34,441 nt of DNA from an uncultured Prevotellaceae bacterium (GTDB lineage: Bacteria > Bacteroidota > Bacteroidia > Bacteroidales > Bacteroidaceae). The stretch covers positions 1-34,441 of the forward strand of contig ONDH01000043.1 in NCBI GenBank assembly GCA_900316505.1. Reading direction: 5' to 3'. The position numbers and the translations under genes are program-made. Shown piece by piece: positions 22,485 through 30,801 of the stretch (the first letter of the stretch is position 1; each line of letters begins with the position of its first letter). The notes under the pieces were generated by a model. The model was not told where the DNA came from and did no database searches. It saw nothing but the letters and a program-made list of their open reading frames with translations.

Positions 22485-24469
22485 CTAAATCCGCTGCCGC
22501 CACCGCCAGAGTGACCGCCACCACCAGAATAGCTGCTATGTCCGCTGCCACCGCTGCTGGAGGAGTAACTGCGTGAACTGCTGCTGCCACCGCTGCTGCT
22601 CGAGTATGAACGGTGTTGTTCACGCTCGTAGGCTGTTTCGTAGACATACGCCGCATAGAGTGAGGTGTTCAGTGCCGTGGTGATTGGCTTGAAGTCCTCC
22701 ACCACCTGATGTGGCGGGATGAGTTCGTCGAGTTTGGTCGTGTCGGGCGCCACCTTCTTCATGTCTCGGCGCACCTGATCGGCAATGCCGTAGAAAGAAG
22801 CAAAGACAAGGTACTCCTTCCAAAGATTCACCTCCTCGATGTGGCGTTCCTGCACCAGCGAGAAGTCCTTGAGGTAATGGACAAAGCCCACCACCTGCTG
22901 CACCTCCTCCGCCCGAAGAGCATTGTCGTCCTTGCGAAGCTCGATGACATTGTAGAGCACATCCGCCATCGGACGCAGCTGCTCGATGTTCTTCTTCACA
23001 TACGCCCTCAGTTCGTCAGGCTGCAGAAGATGGTCATCATTCGCCGCCTTGTAAAGGAGGTCGTGCAACAGATACTGGATGCCCTCGTCGCGAATCAAAC
23101 CCTGATAGAGTTCCTGTGCCACTCGACGACGGGAACCATAAAGGGAGAAAGAAGATTCTGCATTTTTCGTCACATCCAGTTCCGGTTTCTTCGCGGGTTT
23201 CACAGGTTCATGGATGCGGAAGAGTTGCCGGTTCTTGCCATGCTTGTCTGTATCGTAGTCGAGGGTGATGCCACCTTGATAGAACATACGGAGGATAAAT
23301 GCCTCGTACAGATGCTGCACCGTGAAATCAATGCCCTTGATGGGGTTGTTCTTCGACAATCTCAGAATATGCATCACGGTAGCCAGTACGGCACTCGAAC
23401 TGAGCAGGTTGCCCTGCTTCGGAAGCTCACGCCAGTAAGGCAGTTCGTCCCATTTCTTACCGCCCATCAGTTTGGTCAGGTCGGCAAAACGCTGCTTCTG
23501 TCGTTTCTTGAAGGCAATGTCTGAGGCAATCGTGCCTTTGGCTGCCCAACCGATGAGTCCAAGGATGAGCAGGAAACCGCCAATGAGTCCCCAGTTGAAG
23601 CCGCCGCCATCTTCCTCCTGATTGAATGAATAACTGTGTACGGGACTTCCTTCGTGTCCTGAACCGACTTGACCACCCATCAGCGAACTGCGCAGGGTGC
23701 CATCCTCCAGGGTGTCGCCCAACGCCACTTCAATATCGTATTCACTACCCTCCAGGGCAGGACGTTTCACTAGTTCCTTGAACGTACCCTCCTTTTTGAC
23801 GGTCGGGTGCAGGAGCCCCTTTTTGATTTCCATAAGCATGATGACGGCATCACCATTGCGCATGGGAGCATCCTCCTCTGTACGAGCCCACACATAGTTG
23901 CTGCAATGTCCTTTCCAACCGTCATAGCCGAAAGTCCAAAGACGGGCATCCTTCTTCGAGAGCGAGTCCACATCCATAATGACATTCACCATGGCAAATG
24001 CGGCAGGCGAGTTGGCTGCTTCGTAGAATGAATGGCAGAAACCGTCAAAGTCGTCGTAGGACTTCACCAGGTTCGTCAGCGTGTAGAAAATGTAGTATCG
24101 GCGCTTTCCAGCCTTGCCGATGCCCCAGCAAACTTCCACGCCTTCGGAGGTGCGGTGATAACCACAACGTCTCGTTTTCTCCTCACGGCTGCGATTCACG
24201 TCCCATTCCTCCTCCACTGCATAATCCACACCCTCCTCGTCGAACACCTGCAGGTCCTTCAACTCGATGTCACCCATGTTGTTGAACGTGATGTAACCCT
24301 CCGTACCCTGCTCACTCATCTGACAGTCACGGCGTTCCCTCACACGGGCACTACCGTCATCCATCAGATTCACCAGGATAAACACGGAGTCTATCTGATG
24401 CTGGGCAAAGGCTGGAAGACCTGCGATGCCCAACAGACACAAGATTCCTGCAATCAGTAGCTTTTTCAT
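22481..24469 (-). CDS. DUF2207 membrane protein
   Basis: A 662-residue protein starting MKKLLIAGILCLLGIAGLPA (signal peptide, cut near AFAQ). The start at 24469 overlaps the LemA stop (ATGA). The N-terminal domain (about 25-270; VNLMDDGSARVRERRDCQ, GYITFNNMGDIELKDL) is the DUF2207 beta domain. A membrane helix (WGLIGGFLLILGLIGWAA) is near 305. The cytosolic-type region contains helical segments up to 600. The C-terminus is about 40 Ser/Gly-rich residues, typical of this family. DUF2207 and LemA genes often pair; an envelope stress or export role is suspected but unproven. Confidence 0.85.
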   Translation of the reverse strand: MKKLLIAGILCLLGIAGLPAFAQHQIDSVFILVNLMDDGSARVRERRDCQMSEQGTEGYITFNNMGDIELKDLQVFDEEGVDYAVEEEWDVNRSREEKTRRCGYHRTSEGVEVCWGIGKAGKRRYYIFYTLTNLVKSYDDFDGFCHSFYEAANSPAAFAMVNVIMDVDSLSKKDARLWTFGYDGWKGHCSNYVWARTEEDAPMRNGDAVIMLMEIKKGLLHPTVKKEGTFKELVKRPALEGSEYDIEVALGDTLEDGTLRSSLMGGQVGSGHEGSPVHSYSFNQEEDGGGFNWGLIGGFLLILGLIGWAAKGTIASDIAFKKRQKQRFADLTKLMGGKKWDELPYWRELPKQGNLLSSSAVLATVMHILRLSKNNPIKGIDFTVQHLYEAFILRMFYQGGITLDYDTDKHGKNRQLFRIHEPVKPAKKPELDVTKNAESSFSLYGSRRRVAQELYQGLIRDEGIQYLLHDLLYKAANDDHLLQPDELRAYVKKNIEQLRPMADVLYNVIELRKDDNALRAEEVQQVVGFVHYLKDFSLVQERHIEEVNLWKEYLVFASFYGIADQVRRDMKKVAPDTTKLDELIPPHQVVEDFKPITTALNTSLYAAYVYETAYEREQHRSYSSSSGGSSSSRSYSSSSGGSGHSSYSGGGGHSGGGGSGFR

Positions 24470-25038
24470 TCGGCTCCAAACAATTCCGGCATGTCCTTCT
24501 TGCCCTTGTTGTCCACAGTCAGGTAGTCTCTTGCCACAAAGTGCAGCTGTCCTGCCACCATGCTCGATGGCCATTGGCGCACGTAACGGTTGAAGCGTGT
24601 GGTCGTGTCGTTGTAGATCATACGTGCCATGCGTACGTTGTCCTCATACGAATTGATGCTGCTCATCGTCTTCTCATACAGACCTGAAGCCTTCAGTTCC
24701 GGATAAGCCTCGTTCACAGCCATCAGTCGGCTCAGCACTTCTGAGAAAGCGTCCTGCTGCTCGTTCACGTCGGCAGCCGTACGGATTTCCACACCACGAC
24801 GTGCAGCGATGGTGGCAGCCAAGGTCTCTGCCTCATGCTGGGCATAGGAAGTGGCAGCCTTTGCCAACGACATCAGCGCATCCCAACGTGAGTTGAGTTG
24901 CACCTCAATCTGACTCAATGCGTTCTTGCACTTCTCGTCCAGGTTCACCAGCTCACGCTGTGTCTTGATGTAGCCGAAGATGCCCCCAATCACGAGAACG
25001 AGTACGACCACCATGACAATCAATCCAATTGTATCCAT
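24466..25038 (-). CDS. lemA: LemA family protein
   Basis: A 190-residue LemA protein. One membrane helix (about residues 5-24, LIVMVVVLVLVIGGIFGYI) is followed by the helical bundle with RELVNLDEKCKNALSQIEVQ and NSYEDNVRMARMIYNDTTTR, the family's characteristic motifs. LemA proteins are membrane anchored and of unclear function. The stop overlaps the DUF2207 start by ATGA, implying translational coupling. A degenerate TAACTTAG sits in the 58-bp gap after the antiporter gene, within the AATCT...AGATT inverted repeat near 25052-25067, so a separate promoter is uncertain. Confidence 0.92.
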   Translation of the reverse strand: MDTIGLIVMVVVLVLVIGGIFGYIKTQRELVNLDEKCKNALSQIEVQLNSRWDALMSLAKAATSYAQHEAETLAATIAARRGVEIRTAADVNEQQDAFSEVLSRLMAVNEAYPELKASGLYEKTMSSINSYEDNVRMARMIYNDTTTRFNRYVRQWPSSMVAGQLHFVARDYLTVDNKGKKDMPELFGAE

Positions 25039-25096
25039 AATCTTTTAATCTAAGTTAAGATTGTTAATTATCTGATTATATTGTTATTAAGGAATG

Positions 25097-26056
25097 TCAC
25101 ACCATCAGCGTCTTGGCGATGTAAAGACAATAGATGGTCAGTAAGATAGCACCTTCATAGCGCACAATCTTGTTGTGTGTCTTCAGGAACATCCACAACA
25201 ACAGTCCCAAACCGAACATCACCGCATAGTCGATGGCAAAAGGTCCCCACGCATTCTGAATCGGCATGATGGTGCTTGCCACACCCACCACCGAGAGGAT
25301 GTTGAAGGAAATCGAGCCGATGATATTGCCCACCGCCATGTCGGTCTCCCCTTTCCGTGCCGCCATCACCGAAGCAAACAGTTCAGGCAACGACGTGCCC
25401 ACAGCCACCACGGTCAGACCGATAATGCGTTCCATCTCCTCCTTCCCCACTCCGAAGTATTCGCCCAGTTCCATGGCAATGGCGCTGGAACCGTCAATCA
25501 GCAGGTCAGCTCCCCACACCATCGCAGCCAGCGATGCCACCACATACAGGATGGCACGCCACAGCGGCATCGAGGGCTTCACTTCTTCTTCCAGCTCCTG
25601 TTTCATCGTCTTGCGCGAATCCCTCACTTCCCATGTGATGAAACCCACGAGCAGCAGCACCATCAGGATGCCCATCCACCGGTCTATCGCTCCAGTAAAG
25701 GAGAAACCAATGAACAGCAACATGGCAAACAGCATGAAAGGAAGGTCAATCCTCATCATCTTGCGTTGCGAAGGCAAGGGACAAATCAGTGCCGTCACAC
25801 CGAGGATGAGAGCGACATTGGCGATGTTTGAGCCCGCCACATTGCCGATGGCAAGTCCTGAAGACCCAATCCACGCCGCCTGTGTCGATACCAGCAACTC
25901 CGGCATCGACGTGCCGAAACCCACCACGGTGATGCCAATGACCATCGCGCTCAGCTTTGCCCGCTGTGCAATAGCCACTGCCCCGTCAATCAAGAAGTCG
26001 CCTCCCTTCATCAGGAGAACGAAACCGAGAATGATGTATAAGATGTTAAGCCACAT
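25097..26056 (-). CDS. Calcium/sodium antiporter (CaCA, YrbG-like)
   Basis: A 319-residue inner-membrane protein with about ten helices. The two alpha repeats carry the ion-binding motifs GFGTSMPELLVST (about residues 47-59) and AVGTSLPELFASV (about 217-229), followed by AIGNVAGSNIANVALILG and AVGNIIGSISFNILSVVG. This marks a bacterial K-independent-type Na/Ca exchanger of the YrbG group; direction and ion cannot be fixed from sequence. Its ATG lies 20 bp after a -7 box. LemA follows 58 bp downstream and may be co-transcribed. Confidence 0.9.
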   Translation of the reverse strand: MWLNILYIILGFVLLMKGGDFLIDGAVAIAQRAKLSAMVIGITVVGFGTSMPELLVSTQAAWIGSSGLAIGNVAGSNIANVALILGVTALICPLPSQRKMMRIDLPFMLFAMLLFIGFSFTGAIDRWMGILMVLLLVGFITWEVRDSRKTMKQELEEEVKPSMPLWRAILYVVASLAAMVWGADLLIDGSSAIAMELGEYFGVGKEEMERIIGLTVVAVGTSLPELFASVMAARKGETDMAVGNIIGSISFNILSVVGVASTIMPIQNAWGPFAIDYAVMFGLGLLLWMFLKTHNKIVRYEGAILLTIYCLYIAKTLMV

Positions 26057-26075
26057 AATCTTTGTAAATCGTTTG

Positions 26076-26083
26076 CAAAGTTA
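26076..26083 (-). promoter_or_regulatory. -7 box of the antiporter gene
   Basis: TAACTTTG on the minus strand, 19 bp before the ATG at 26056. Confidence 0.6.
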
Positions 26084-26153
26084 CGACTAAGTGAGAGAAA
26101 AACCAAATATATTTGAGTTTTTCCGAACGAGAGTACCTACGAGCGTGGCCATT

Positions 26154-27470
26154 TTACATATCGTTCTTACTGAGTGAGCCAATGTGAATGGTCATCTTAC
26201 GCAATTCTGGAGTCTGAGCTACCATCGTATCAACTTTTTCCTTGAAGGAAGCCTCATGATAGCGACTTTCGTCTTTTTTCAGCTCATATACCCAAGCTTC
26301 CTTGCCAACAGGGTCGACCACCACGAGGTCTATCTCATCAAATCCTTTTCTGTCCCACCATTTGCCGACAATATATTTCCCTTCTTCTTGGAACTTGCGG
26401 ATAAAGTACCGTTCCATCATCAACCCCGACACGCCATTGTAGTCTCTCTTGATGATGTCACCGAGAGCTTTCAGAGCCTTATTCTCCACCAGTGCCTGAT
26501 ACTTGAAGAAGAAGCGGAACCACATAATCAAGAAACAATCATCCAATTCGTATCGCACTTTCTTGCTGTTTTCCTTGGCAAAGATGGGCTGATGTTTGCT
26601 GATTAAGCCATAGTAGTCCTCCAGACGTGATAAATAGCTGCTGATATTGTCGATTCCCAGTTCATTCTTGATTTCCGCACTGGTCTTCATGCCACTGGCA
26701 ATACAGGTCAGGATGGAAAAATAGATCACATAGTCCGTACCGAACTCCTCTATCAGAATGTTCTTCCCCTCATTGATGAAGGGAGAGTTCTCTTCCGTCA
26801 ACGCAGCCAGCATCTTGTTCTTACGAATCTTCCCACGGTCAAGCAACAGGGTGACATACCAAGCCACACCACCCGTAATGCTGAACAACGCCAGCAAGTC
26901 CTCTGGGGTGTAGTCGGGATTGAAATCATGGAGGATTTCCTTCATCACATCAGTCTTGAATGGCTGAAGTGTCAACTTTTCATCGGCACGTCCGAAAAGC
27001 GGCTCTTCATAATCCTCGAAAATCTTCTTCATCAGCGTAAATACAGAACCGCTGACAATCAAGTTCAGGTGACTTTTGCGTTTCCACAAATCCCAATCAC
27101 GCTGCATATCGCTGAACACCGTCGGATTTATCTTCTGGAAGTTTTGGAATTCATCGATAATCAATGTAAATGGTCTGGTTTCTGAAAGTTGTAAAACATA
27201 CCTGAAAATCTCAGAAAAGGAGCCGACCTGACCCAAAACAGGGACTCCAAGCTTATGGGTTATCTCGGCAATGAAGTCCTTGCACAACAGAGACTCCGCT
27301 TTCTTTCCAACGAAAAAATAGAGGATGGTCTCGTCCCCACATCTCTGCGAAAGCTCAGTCTTACCAATACGCCTACGACCCATGATGACGGTCATACGCG
27401 CCTCACGCTTACTTTGGGCTAACACCTCTCTGAGCAACTGCTGCTCCGACTCTCTGTCATAGAACTTCAT
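26154..27470 (-). CDS. AAA ATPase with nuclease-like C-terminus (ATPase_2/DUF234 type)
   Basis: A 438-residue protein from the ATG at 27470; an upstream in-frame ATG at 27521 lies in the -7 box and is rejected. Walker A GRRRIGKT is at residues 31-38 and Walker B is FTLIIDEFQNF. A winged-helix-like section follows (SAEIKNELGIDNISSYLSRL). The C-terminal DUF234-like domain has GFDEIDLVVVD and AWVYELKKDES, the E-xD...ExK layout of PD-(D/E)xK nucleases. Such STAND-like ATPases occur in archaea and Bacteroidetes in many copies; a role in element defence or DNA processing is suspected but unknown. It is a single gene with its own palindrome-bearing leader. Confidence 0.85.
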   Translation of the reverse strand: MKFYDRESEQQLLREVLAQSKREARMTVIMGRRRIGKTELSQRCGDETILYFFVGKKAESLLCKDFIAEITHKLGVPVLGQVGSFSEIFRYVLQLSETRPFTLIIDEFQNFQKINPTVFSDMQRDWDLWKRKSHLNLIVSGSVFTLMKKIFEDYEEPLFGRADEKLTLQPFKTDVMKEILHDFNPDYTPEDLLALFSITGGVAWYVTLLLDRGKIRKNKMLAALTEENSPFINEGKNILIEEFGTDYVIYFSILTCIASGMKTSAEIKNELGIDNISSYLSRLEDYYGLISKHQPIFAKENSKKVRYELDDCFLIMWFRFFFKYQALVENKALKALGDIIKRDYNGVSGLMMERYFIRKFQEEGKYIVGKWWDRKGFDEIDLVVVDPVGKEAWVYELKKDESRYHEASFKEKVDTMVAQTPELRKMTIHIGSLSKNDM

Positions 27471-27476
27471 AACTTC

Positions 27477-27517
27477 AAAATAATAATGGGCATTATAATA
27501 ATGACGGTTATTATTTT
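27477..27517. promoter_or_regulatory. Nested palindromes in the ATPase leader
   Basis: AAAATAATAA (27477-27486) and TTATTATTTT (27508-27517) are perfect inverted repeats. Between them CATTATAATAATG (27491-27503) is itself palindromic. They lie directly downstream of the -7 box, where an operator or leader hairpin would act. Confidence 0.45.
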
Positions 27518-27518
27518 G

Positions 27519-27526
27519 CAAAGTTA
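27519..27526 (-). promoter_or_regulatory. -7 box of the ATPase gene
   Basis: TAACTTTG on the minus strand. It overlaps the unlikely first in-frame ATG (27521) and supports the start at 27470. Confidence 0.6.
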
Positions 27527-27624
27527 CGGATTAATTCCAAATAAAGAAACAAAACAGAGAAAAAAAACAAAAATAACGGAGGGAAAGTTGATTCCCTTAT
27601 ATCTAATCAGCGTTATTTTGACAA

Positions 27625-27661
27625 GTTCCTGCGGAACGATTCAACGAATGGAGCGGATTTC
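27625..27661 (-). repeat. Repeat C, copy 2 (partial)
   Basis: Hairpin GTTCC-TGC-GGAAC (27625-27637) and an inverted arm, GATTCAACGAATGGAGCGGA. The rest of the unit is missing. Confidence 0.6.
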
Positions 27662-27670
27662 TCTCTAATG

Positions 27671-27706
27671 AAGAAAAAATCGAGGCGACCCCAACAAGGT
27701 CGCCTC
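27671..27706 (-). terminator. Terminator after LruC-type gene 2
   Basis: GAGGCGACC (27682-27690) pairs with GGTCGCCTC (27698-27706) around a 7-base loop. On the minus strand it runs into ATTTTTTCTT. Confidence 0.85.
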
Positions 27707-27737
27707 ACTTGATATCATACGAAAGAATTCAAAAGAT

Positions 27738-29957
27738 TTATTTAATAGTAAGTGTCAAAGGATTATTGTCACATGTAACAAGAAGCTTCTTTACCTGAGT
27801 CATCAGCACTTCCAAGTTAGCCTTAGTAACAATTGCTTTTCCATTTGCATCTCCACTTGCATAATCGAATGTTCTCCACGGAGAGCAAATATGCAGCCTA
27901 CCTCCATTAGCATCATAACCTGACCACTGCATGGTTACAGATGTCACATGAGACTTAATCTCTTTTGAACCATATAGAATATTATATGTTCCATCGCTTT
28001 CATTGTACTCTATATCAAAGAAATAATCATTAGAATTCTGGATGGTCATTGTCGTTTCTCCATCATTCACATCATCACCCTCATCCGTTTCTGTATCTCC
28101 ACCATTGATGGTGCTCTCCTCGGAGATGTTCAGTTCCTGATTGTTCGGGTCATTCACATATTCGATTTCATCCTCTGTCATGTCAACAGGTTGTGAGCCT
28201 GCCAAGCCGGCTGTTGATACAACATATTTCGAATTTGGATATGCATACCAATTCTGATTGTTCGCAACATCTTGCGTCCATCTTTCAAACTCTGTGTATG
28301 CATCGGTAATGTGGATACCTTCGCCTGGCCATCCCCAAACTGTTGTGGTTTTCTTCCCTTCTTGTGGCACGTTGGCAAGTGTGTAGGAATATGGCACACA
28401 GATGATGAAAGGAGCCTCTCCCCTACGTGGTGAATTCACGTCTGTTGCATCGTTGAAAATAGTATTATTATAATCCAGAGCAGGACCTTTCGCTTCTGTA
28501 CCAGCAGGCAAGACGCGGATGGTGAAGCCACCCATGTTGTCATCCTTGCTAATATCCTCCGAAAGACTCCAATCACTATCCACGTCCACATATTTAGGTT
28601 CTGCCTGTCTCAAAGATCCTTTCAGATTGATAGGGGAATAACCACCACTGCGTGCTGGAGAAGCGCCCAACATCTGGTGGATTTCACCGATACAAGTCGT
28701 ACCAAAGAAAAGATAAGAAGCCAATGTACCGCCTGCAGCCAGAGGAGTCACCTTCACTTTGTTCTCGCCAGCCACACGTTCCACTTTCACCACTACGTCG
28801 TTATAGTCGATGTCGAAGCCGCCGCCAAGGTCCTCACCTGCCAGAATCCAAGCTGCAGGCTGTGCCGTTTCGAGTCTCTTCACAGGAATGATGCTGTTTT
28901 CAGCATTTGAAACCTTAATAATCCAGTCATCAAACTTCCAGTCACGCTCCACGTCCATATTCTTGTTGGCTGAATAAATGTCCGTGCCATGCGCATAGAA
29001 ATCAAAACCGAGATAGTAGTTGCCATCAATCTCAAGCATGATATACTCTGCATGGTACTTAGAATCAGTGCTGTTGTGATACAAGAACTGCTGCACCCAG
29101 TCAACACCGTCTCTCACATGCACCGTCGGGCAATCCGTCGGGTCAAGGTTGTAGAGGAAGGTCATGCCCATGATTTCCTCATAACTGGCGTTTTGTTTAC
29201 CCGTATTAAAATCGTTCACGTGCTCCCAGTGGCTGTTGCCAAAACCGCCCATAGCAGGAGTGTTAAAAACGTTATTGCCTTTCTTATTATAAATCTGGAG
29301 GTGATTCATGTGGTCACTGCCCAAACCGATGCTGGCACCATTACCATCCACATAGACACCTCCACCCTTATGCACCTGCTGCACAAACATGCGTGTCCAA
29401 TCAATCTTCACGGTGTTGTAGGCACCTTCACGTACTTTACTGAATTCTGCCACCACCTTCTCCTCTTCTTCTTGCGTTACATTAGCAGGAATCACGTAAC
29501 GCGTTTCCCATTCGTTTCGGTTCACGTCGTGTGTACGTGTCTCCAACACTTCGCCCTTCACCGAGGTCATGTCATCGAAATTGACAGTACCGCCAACTAC
29601 AGCACGGAGTGCCACGTCACCGTCGCTCACCACAAGCTTCTTTGTTTGTTCAATCACGTCAAACTCCAACTTACGTGTGCCTGACACATTCTTGAACGCA
29701 CCCACCTGCACATACGTACCATCTTTCTCGGTATAGACATTGATGTCCTTCATCTCCGAAGTGGTCACGGTCACATTGGAACGCTCGGCGAGGTTCCAGT
29801 CCTGTGTCTTGTCGAACGAACCGAACTCGTGATTAAAATCTGAATGGAATTGGATTTGTTTCTCGGTAAATCCGTTGTCATAATCACTACATCCCGCAAG
29901 GATCATTGCTGCCACTGCCAGTGGCATCATGAATGAAAGATTTCTTTGAGTTTTCAT
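27738..29957 (-). CDS. LruC-type surface lipoprotein 2
   Basis: A 739-residue lipoprotein. The lipobox ILAGC puts the lipidated Cys at 23, followed by SDYD as in the two paralogues; a surface-export signal is likely. Residues 27-70 (IQFHSDFNHEFGSFDKTQDW, then NLAERSNVTVT) are the shared N-terminal module. NSHWEHVNDFNTGKQN and YYLGFDFYAHG match paralogue 1. EDLGGGFDIDYND (375-387) is the core calcium-loop-like motif, followed by VKVTPLAAGGTLASYLFFG and EIHQMLG. The C-terminal 130 residues (after SEESTINGGDTETDEGDD) differ from the others and may bind a ligand. It has its own promoter and terminator. Confidence 0.78.
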   Translation of the reverse strand: MKTQRNLSFMMPLAVAAMILAGCSDYDNGFTEKQIQFHSDFNHEFGSFDKTQDWNLAERSNVTVTTSEMKDINVYTEKDGTYVQVGAFKNVSGTRKLEFDVIEQTKKLVVSDGDVALRAVVGGTVNFDDMTSVKGEVLETRTHDVNRNEWETRYVIPANVTQEEEEKVVAEFSKVREGAYNTVKIDWTRMFVQQVHKGGGVYVDGNGASIGLGSDHMNHLQIYNKKGNNVFNTPAMGGFGNSHWEHVNDFNTGKQNASYEEIMGMTFLYNLDPTDCPTVHVRDGVDWVQQFLYHNSTDSKYHAEYIMLEIDGNYYLGFDFYAHGTDIYSANKNMDVERDWKFDDWIIKVSNAENSIIPVKRLETAQPAAWILAGEDLGGGFDIDYNDVVVKVERVAGENKVKVTPLAAGGTLASYLFFGTTCIGEIHQMLGASPARSGGYSPINLKGSLRQAEPKYVDVDSDWSLSEDISKDDNMGGFTIRVLPAGTEAKGPALDYNNTIFNDATDVNSPRRGEAPFIICVPYSYTLANVPQEGKKTTTVWGWPGEGIHITDAYTEFERWTQDVANNQNWYAYPNSKYVVSTAGLAGSQPVDMTEDEIEYVNDPNNQELNISEESTINGGDTETDEGDDVNDGETTMTIQNSNDYFFDIEYNESDGTYNILYGSKEIKSHVTSVTMQWSGYDANGGRLHICSPWRTFDYASGDANGKAIVTKANLEVLMTQVKKLLVTCDNNPLTLTIK

Positions 29958-30027
29958 AATCTTTATGGTTAATAGGTTGATTACTCTGTATTAAGGTTAA
30001 CGCGCATATACGCGTACTTATAATATG

Positions 30028-30035
30028 CAAATATA
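30028..30035 (-). promoter_or_regulatory. -7 box of LruC-type gene 2
   Basis: TATATTTG on the minus strand, 70 bp upstream of the ATG at 29957. Just downstream ACGCG-CATATA-CGCGT (30000-30015) could form a leader hairpin. Confidence 0.55.
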
Positions 30036-30160
30036 GGAACTTCTTGAAAAACAAACAAGAAAAGTGAGAAAAAAACACAGAAAAAATTGAAAATAATGCT
30101 GCTTTTTACAAAGAAGACCTCAGATTGACCGCATCAGAACACAGAAAGAACGCCATTCAC

Positions 30161-30194
30161 ATCCGCTCAATCTTCTCAATCGTTCCGTTGGAAC
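30161..30194 (+). repeat. Repeat C, copy 3 (half unit)
   Basis: Arm ATCCGCTCAATC-TTCTCAATC and hairpin GTTCC-GTT-GGAAC, then TTGTCTTTAT. Repeat B copy 3 follows at once, replacing the second half. Confidence 0.65.
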
Positions 30195-30203
30195 TTGTCT
30201 TTA

Positions 30204-30378
30204 TTAACGTCAGTTCGGTATAAAAGAAAGTGCTTTATTGCGGCACGCCGCCGAAGAAAAATATGAAAAAATAGGTGAAAATATAAAAAACAAGTTCTTT
30301 TTTATCTATTTTTATTTGTTTTTATCTATTTTTTCTTCGGCGCCAACGGCGCAACCTCTTACACCGAATTCACGTTAA
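30204..30378 (+). repeat. Repeat B, copy 3 (compact, 175 bp)
   Basis: The cleanest copy. Ends TTAACGTCAGTTCGGTATAA and TTACACCGAATTCACGTTAA are inverted repeats. Left sub-terminal hairpin GCGGC-AC-GCCGC and right GCGCC-AAC-GGCGC. The centre is almost only A on the left and T on the right, so the whole can fold as one long hairpin. No frame of useful length. Confidence 0.8.
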
Positions 30379-30385
30379 TCTGAAA

Positions 30386-30475
30386 AATCTTCCCAATCTT
30401 CTCAATCGACCGCTTGCGGTCTAGTTTTATATATAACTAATCCGCGTTGCGGATGATTTGGAAGATTTAGAAGAT
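30386..30475 (+). repeat. Repeat C, copy 4a
   Basis: Arm AATCTTCCCAATCTTCTCAA, hairpin GACCGC-TT-GCGGTC (30408-30421), spacer TAGTTTTATATATAACTA, hairpin ATCCGC-GTT-GCGGAT (30440-30454), inverted arm GATTTGGAAGATTTAGAAGA. Both arms carry the TTC/GAA version instead of CGC/GCG. Confidence 0.75.
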
Positions 30476-30476
30476 A

Positions 30477-30563
30477 AATCCGTTCAATCCGCTCAATCAT
30501 CGCGAAGCGGTATGTTGTATAAAGACAAGTTCCTGCGGAACGATTGAGCGGATTGAGCGGATT
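30477..30563 (+). repeat. Repeat C, copy 4b
   Basis: Arm AATCCGTTCAATCCGCTCAA, hairpin CGC-GAA-GCG, spacer TTGTATAAAGACAA, hairpin GTTCC-TGC-GGAAC (30529-30541), inverted arm GATTGAGCGGATTGAGCGGA. It follows copy 4a directly. Confidence 0.75.
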
Positions 30564-30648
30564 TTTGTGCGGTTCCCGCAGGAAATGATTGTCACACGGA
30601 TGACACAGATGTCACAGAATTTTTTATGCCATGCCAACCGAACTGAAC

Positions 30649-30690
30649 TTCATTCATTCATTTTTTCATTCTTTTATTTCAGCGAAGCGC
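30649..30690. repeat. Repeat D, copy 2
   Basis: A TTCATTCATTCATTTTTTC run ending in TTTCAGCGAAGCGCA, as at 16958-17000. Confidence 0.55.
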
Positions 30691-30730
30691 ATGCGGTGAG
30701 GGGGGGGAGGATAAGGTTAAGAGAAGAACA

Positions 30731-30764
30731 GAAAAAGCGGGGTGAACGTGTGGTCACCCCGCTT
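30731..30764 (-). terminator. Terminator after LruC-type gene 3
   Basis: AAGCGGGGTGA (30735-30745) pairs with TCACCCCGCTT (30754-30764) around an 8-base loop. On the minus strand TTTTCTGTTC follows. Confidence 0.82.
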
Positions 30765-30801
30765 CCTTTATTCTTCTGTTATCAATCACATAGTTGAATG
30801 A

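Larger units (their letters stand above)
29958..30801. other. Repeat cluster between two lipoprotein genes (844 bp)
   Basis: No gene is supported. It contains the LruC-type gene 2 promoter, a half repeat C (30161-30194), repeat B copy 3 (30204-30378), two complete repeat C units (30386-30475 and 30477-30563), repeat D copy 2 and the terminator of LruC-type gene 3. Confidence 0.65.

Noticed and set aside
22709..23524. Long plus-strand frame of 271 codons
   Set aside because: It is antisense to the DUF2207 gene and has no independent support.
30161..30563. CRISPR array
   Set aside because: Units are palindromic, adjacent and variable, without regular unique spacers, and no cas gene is present.
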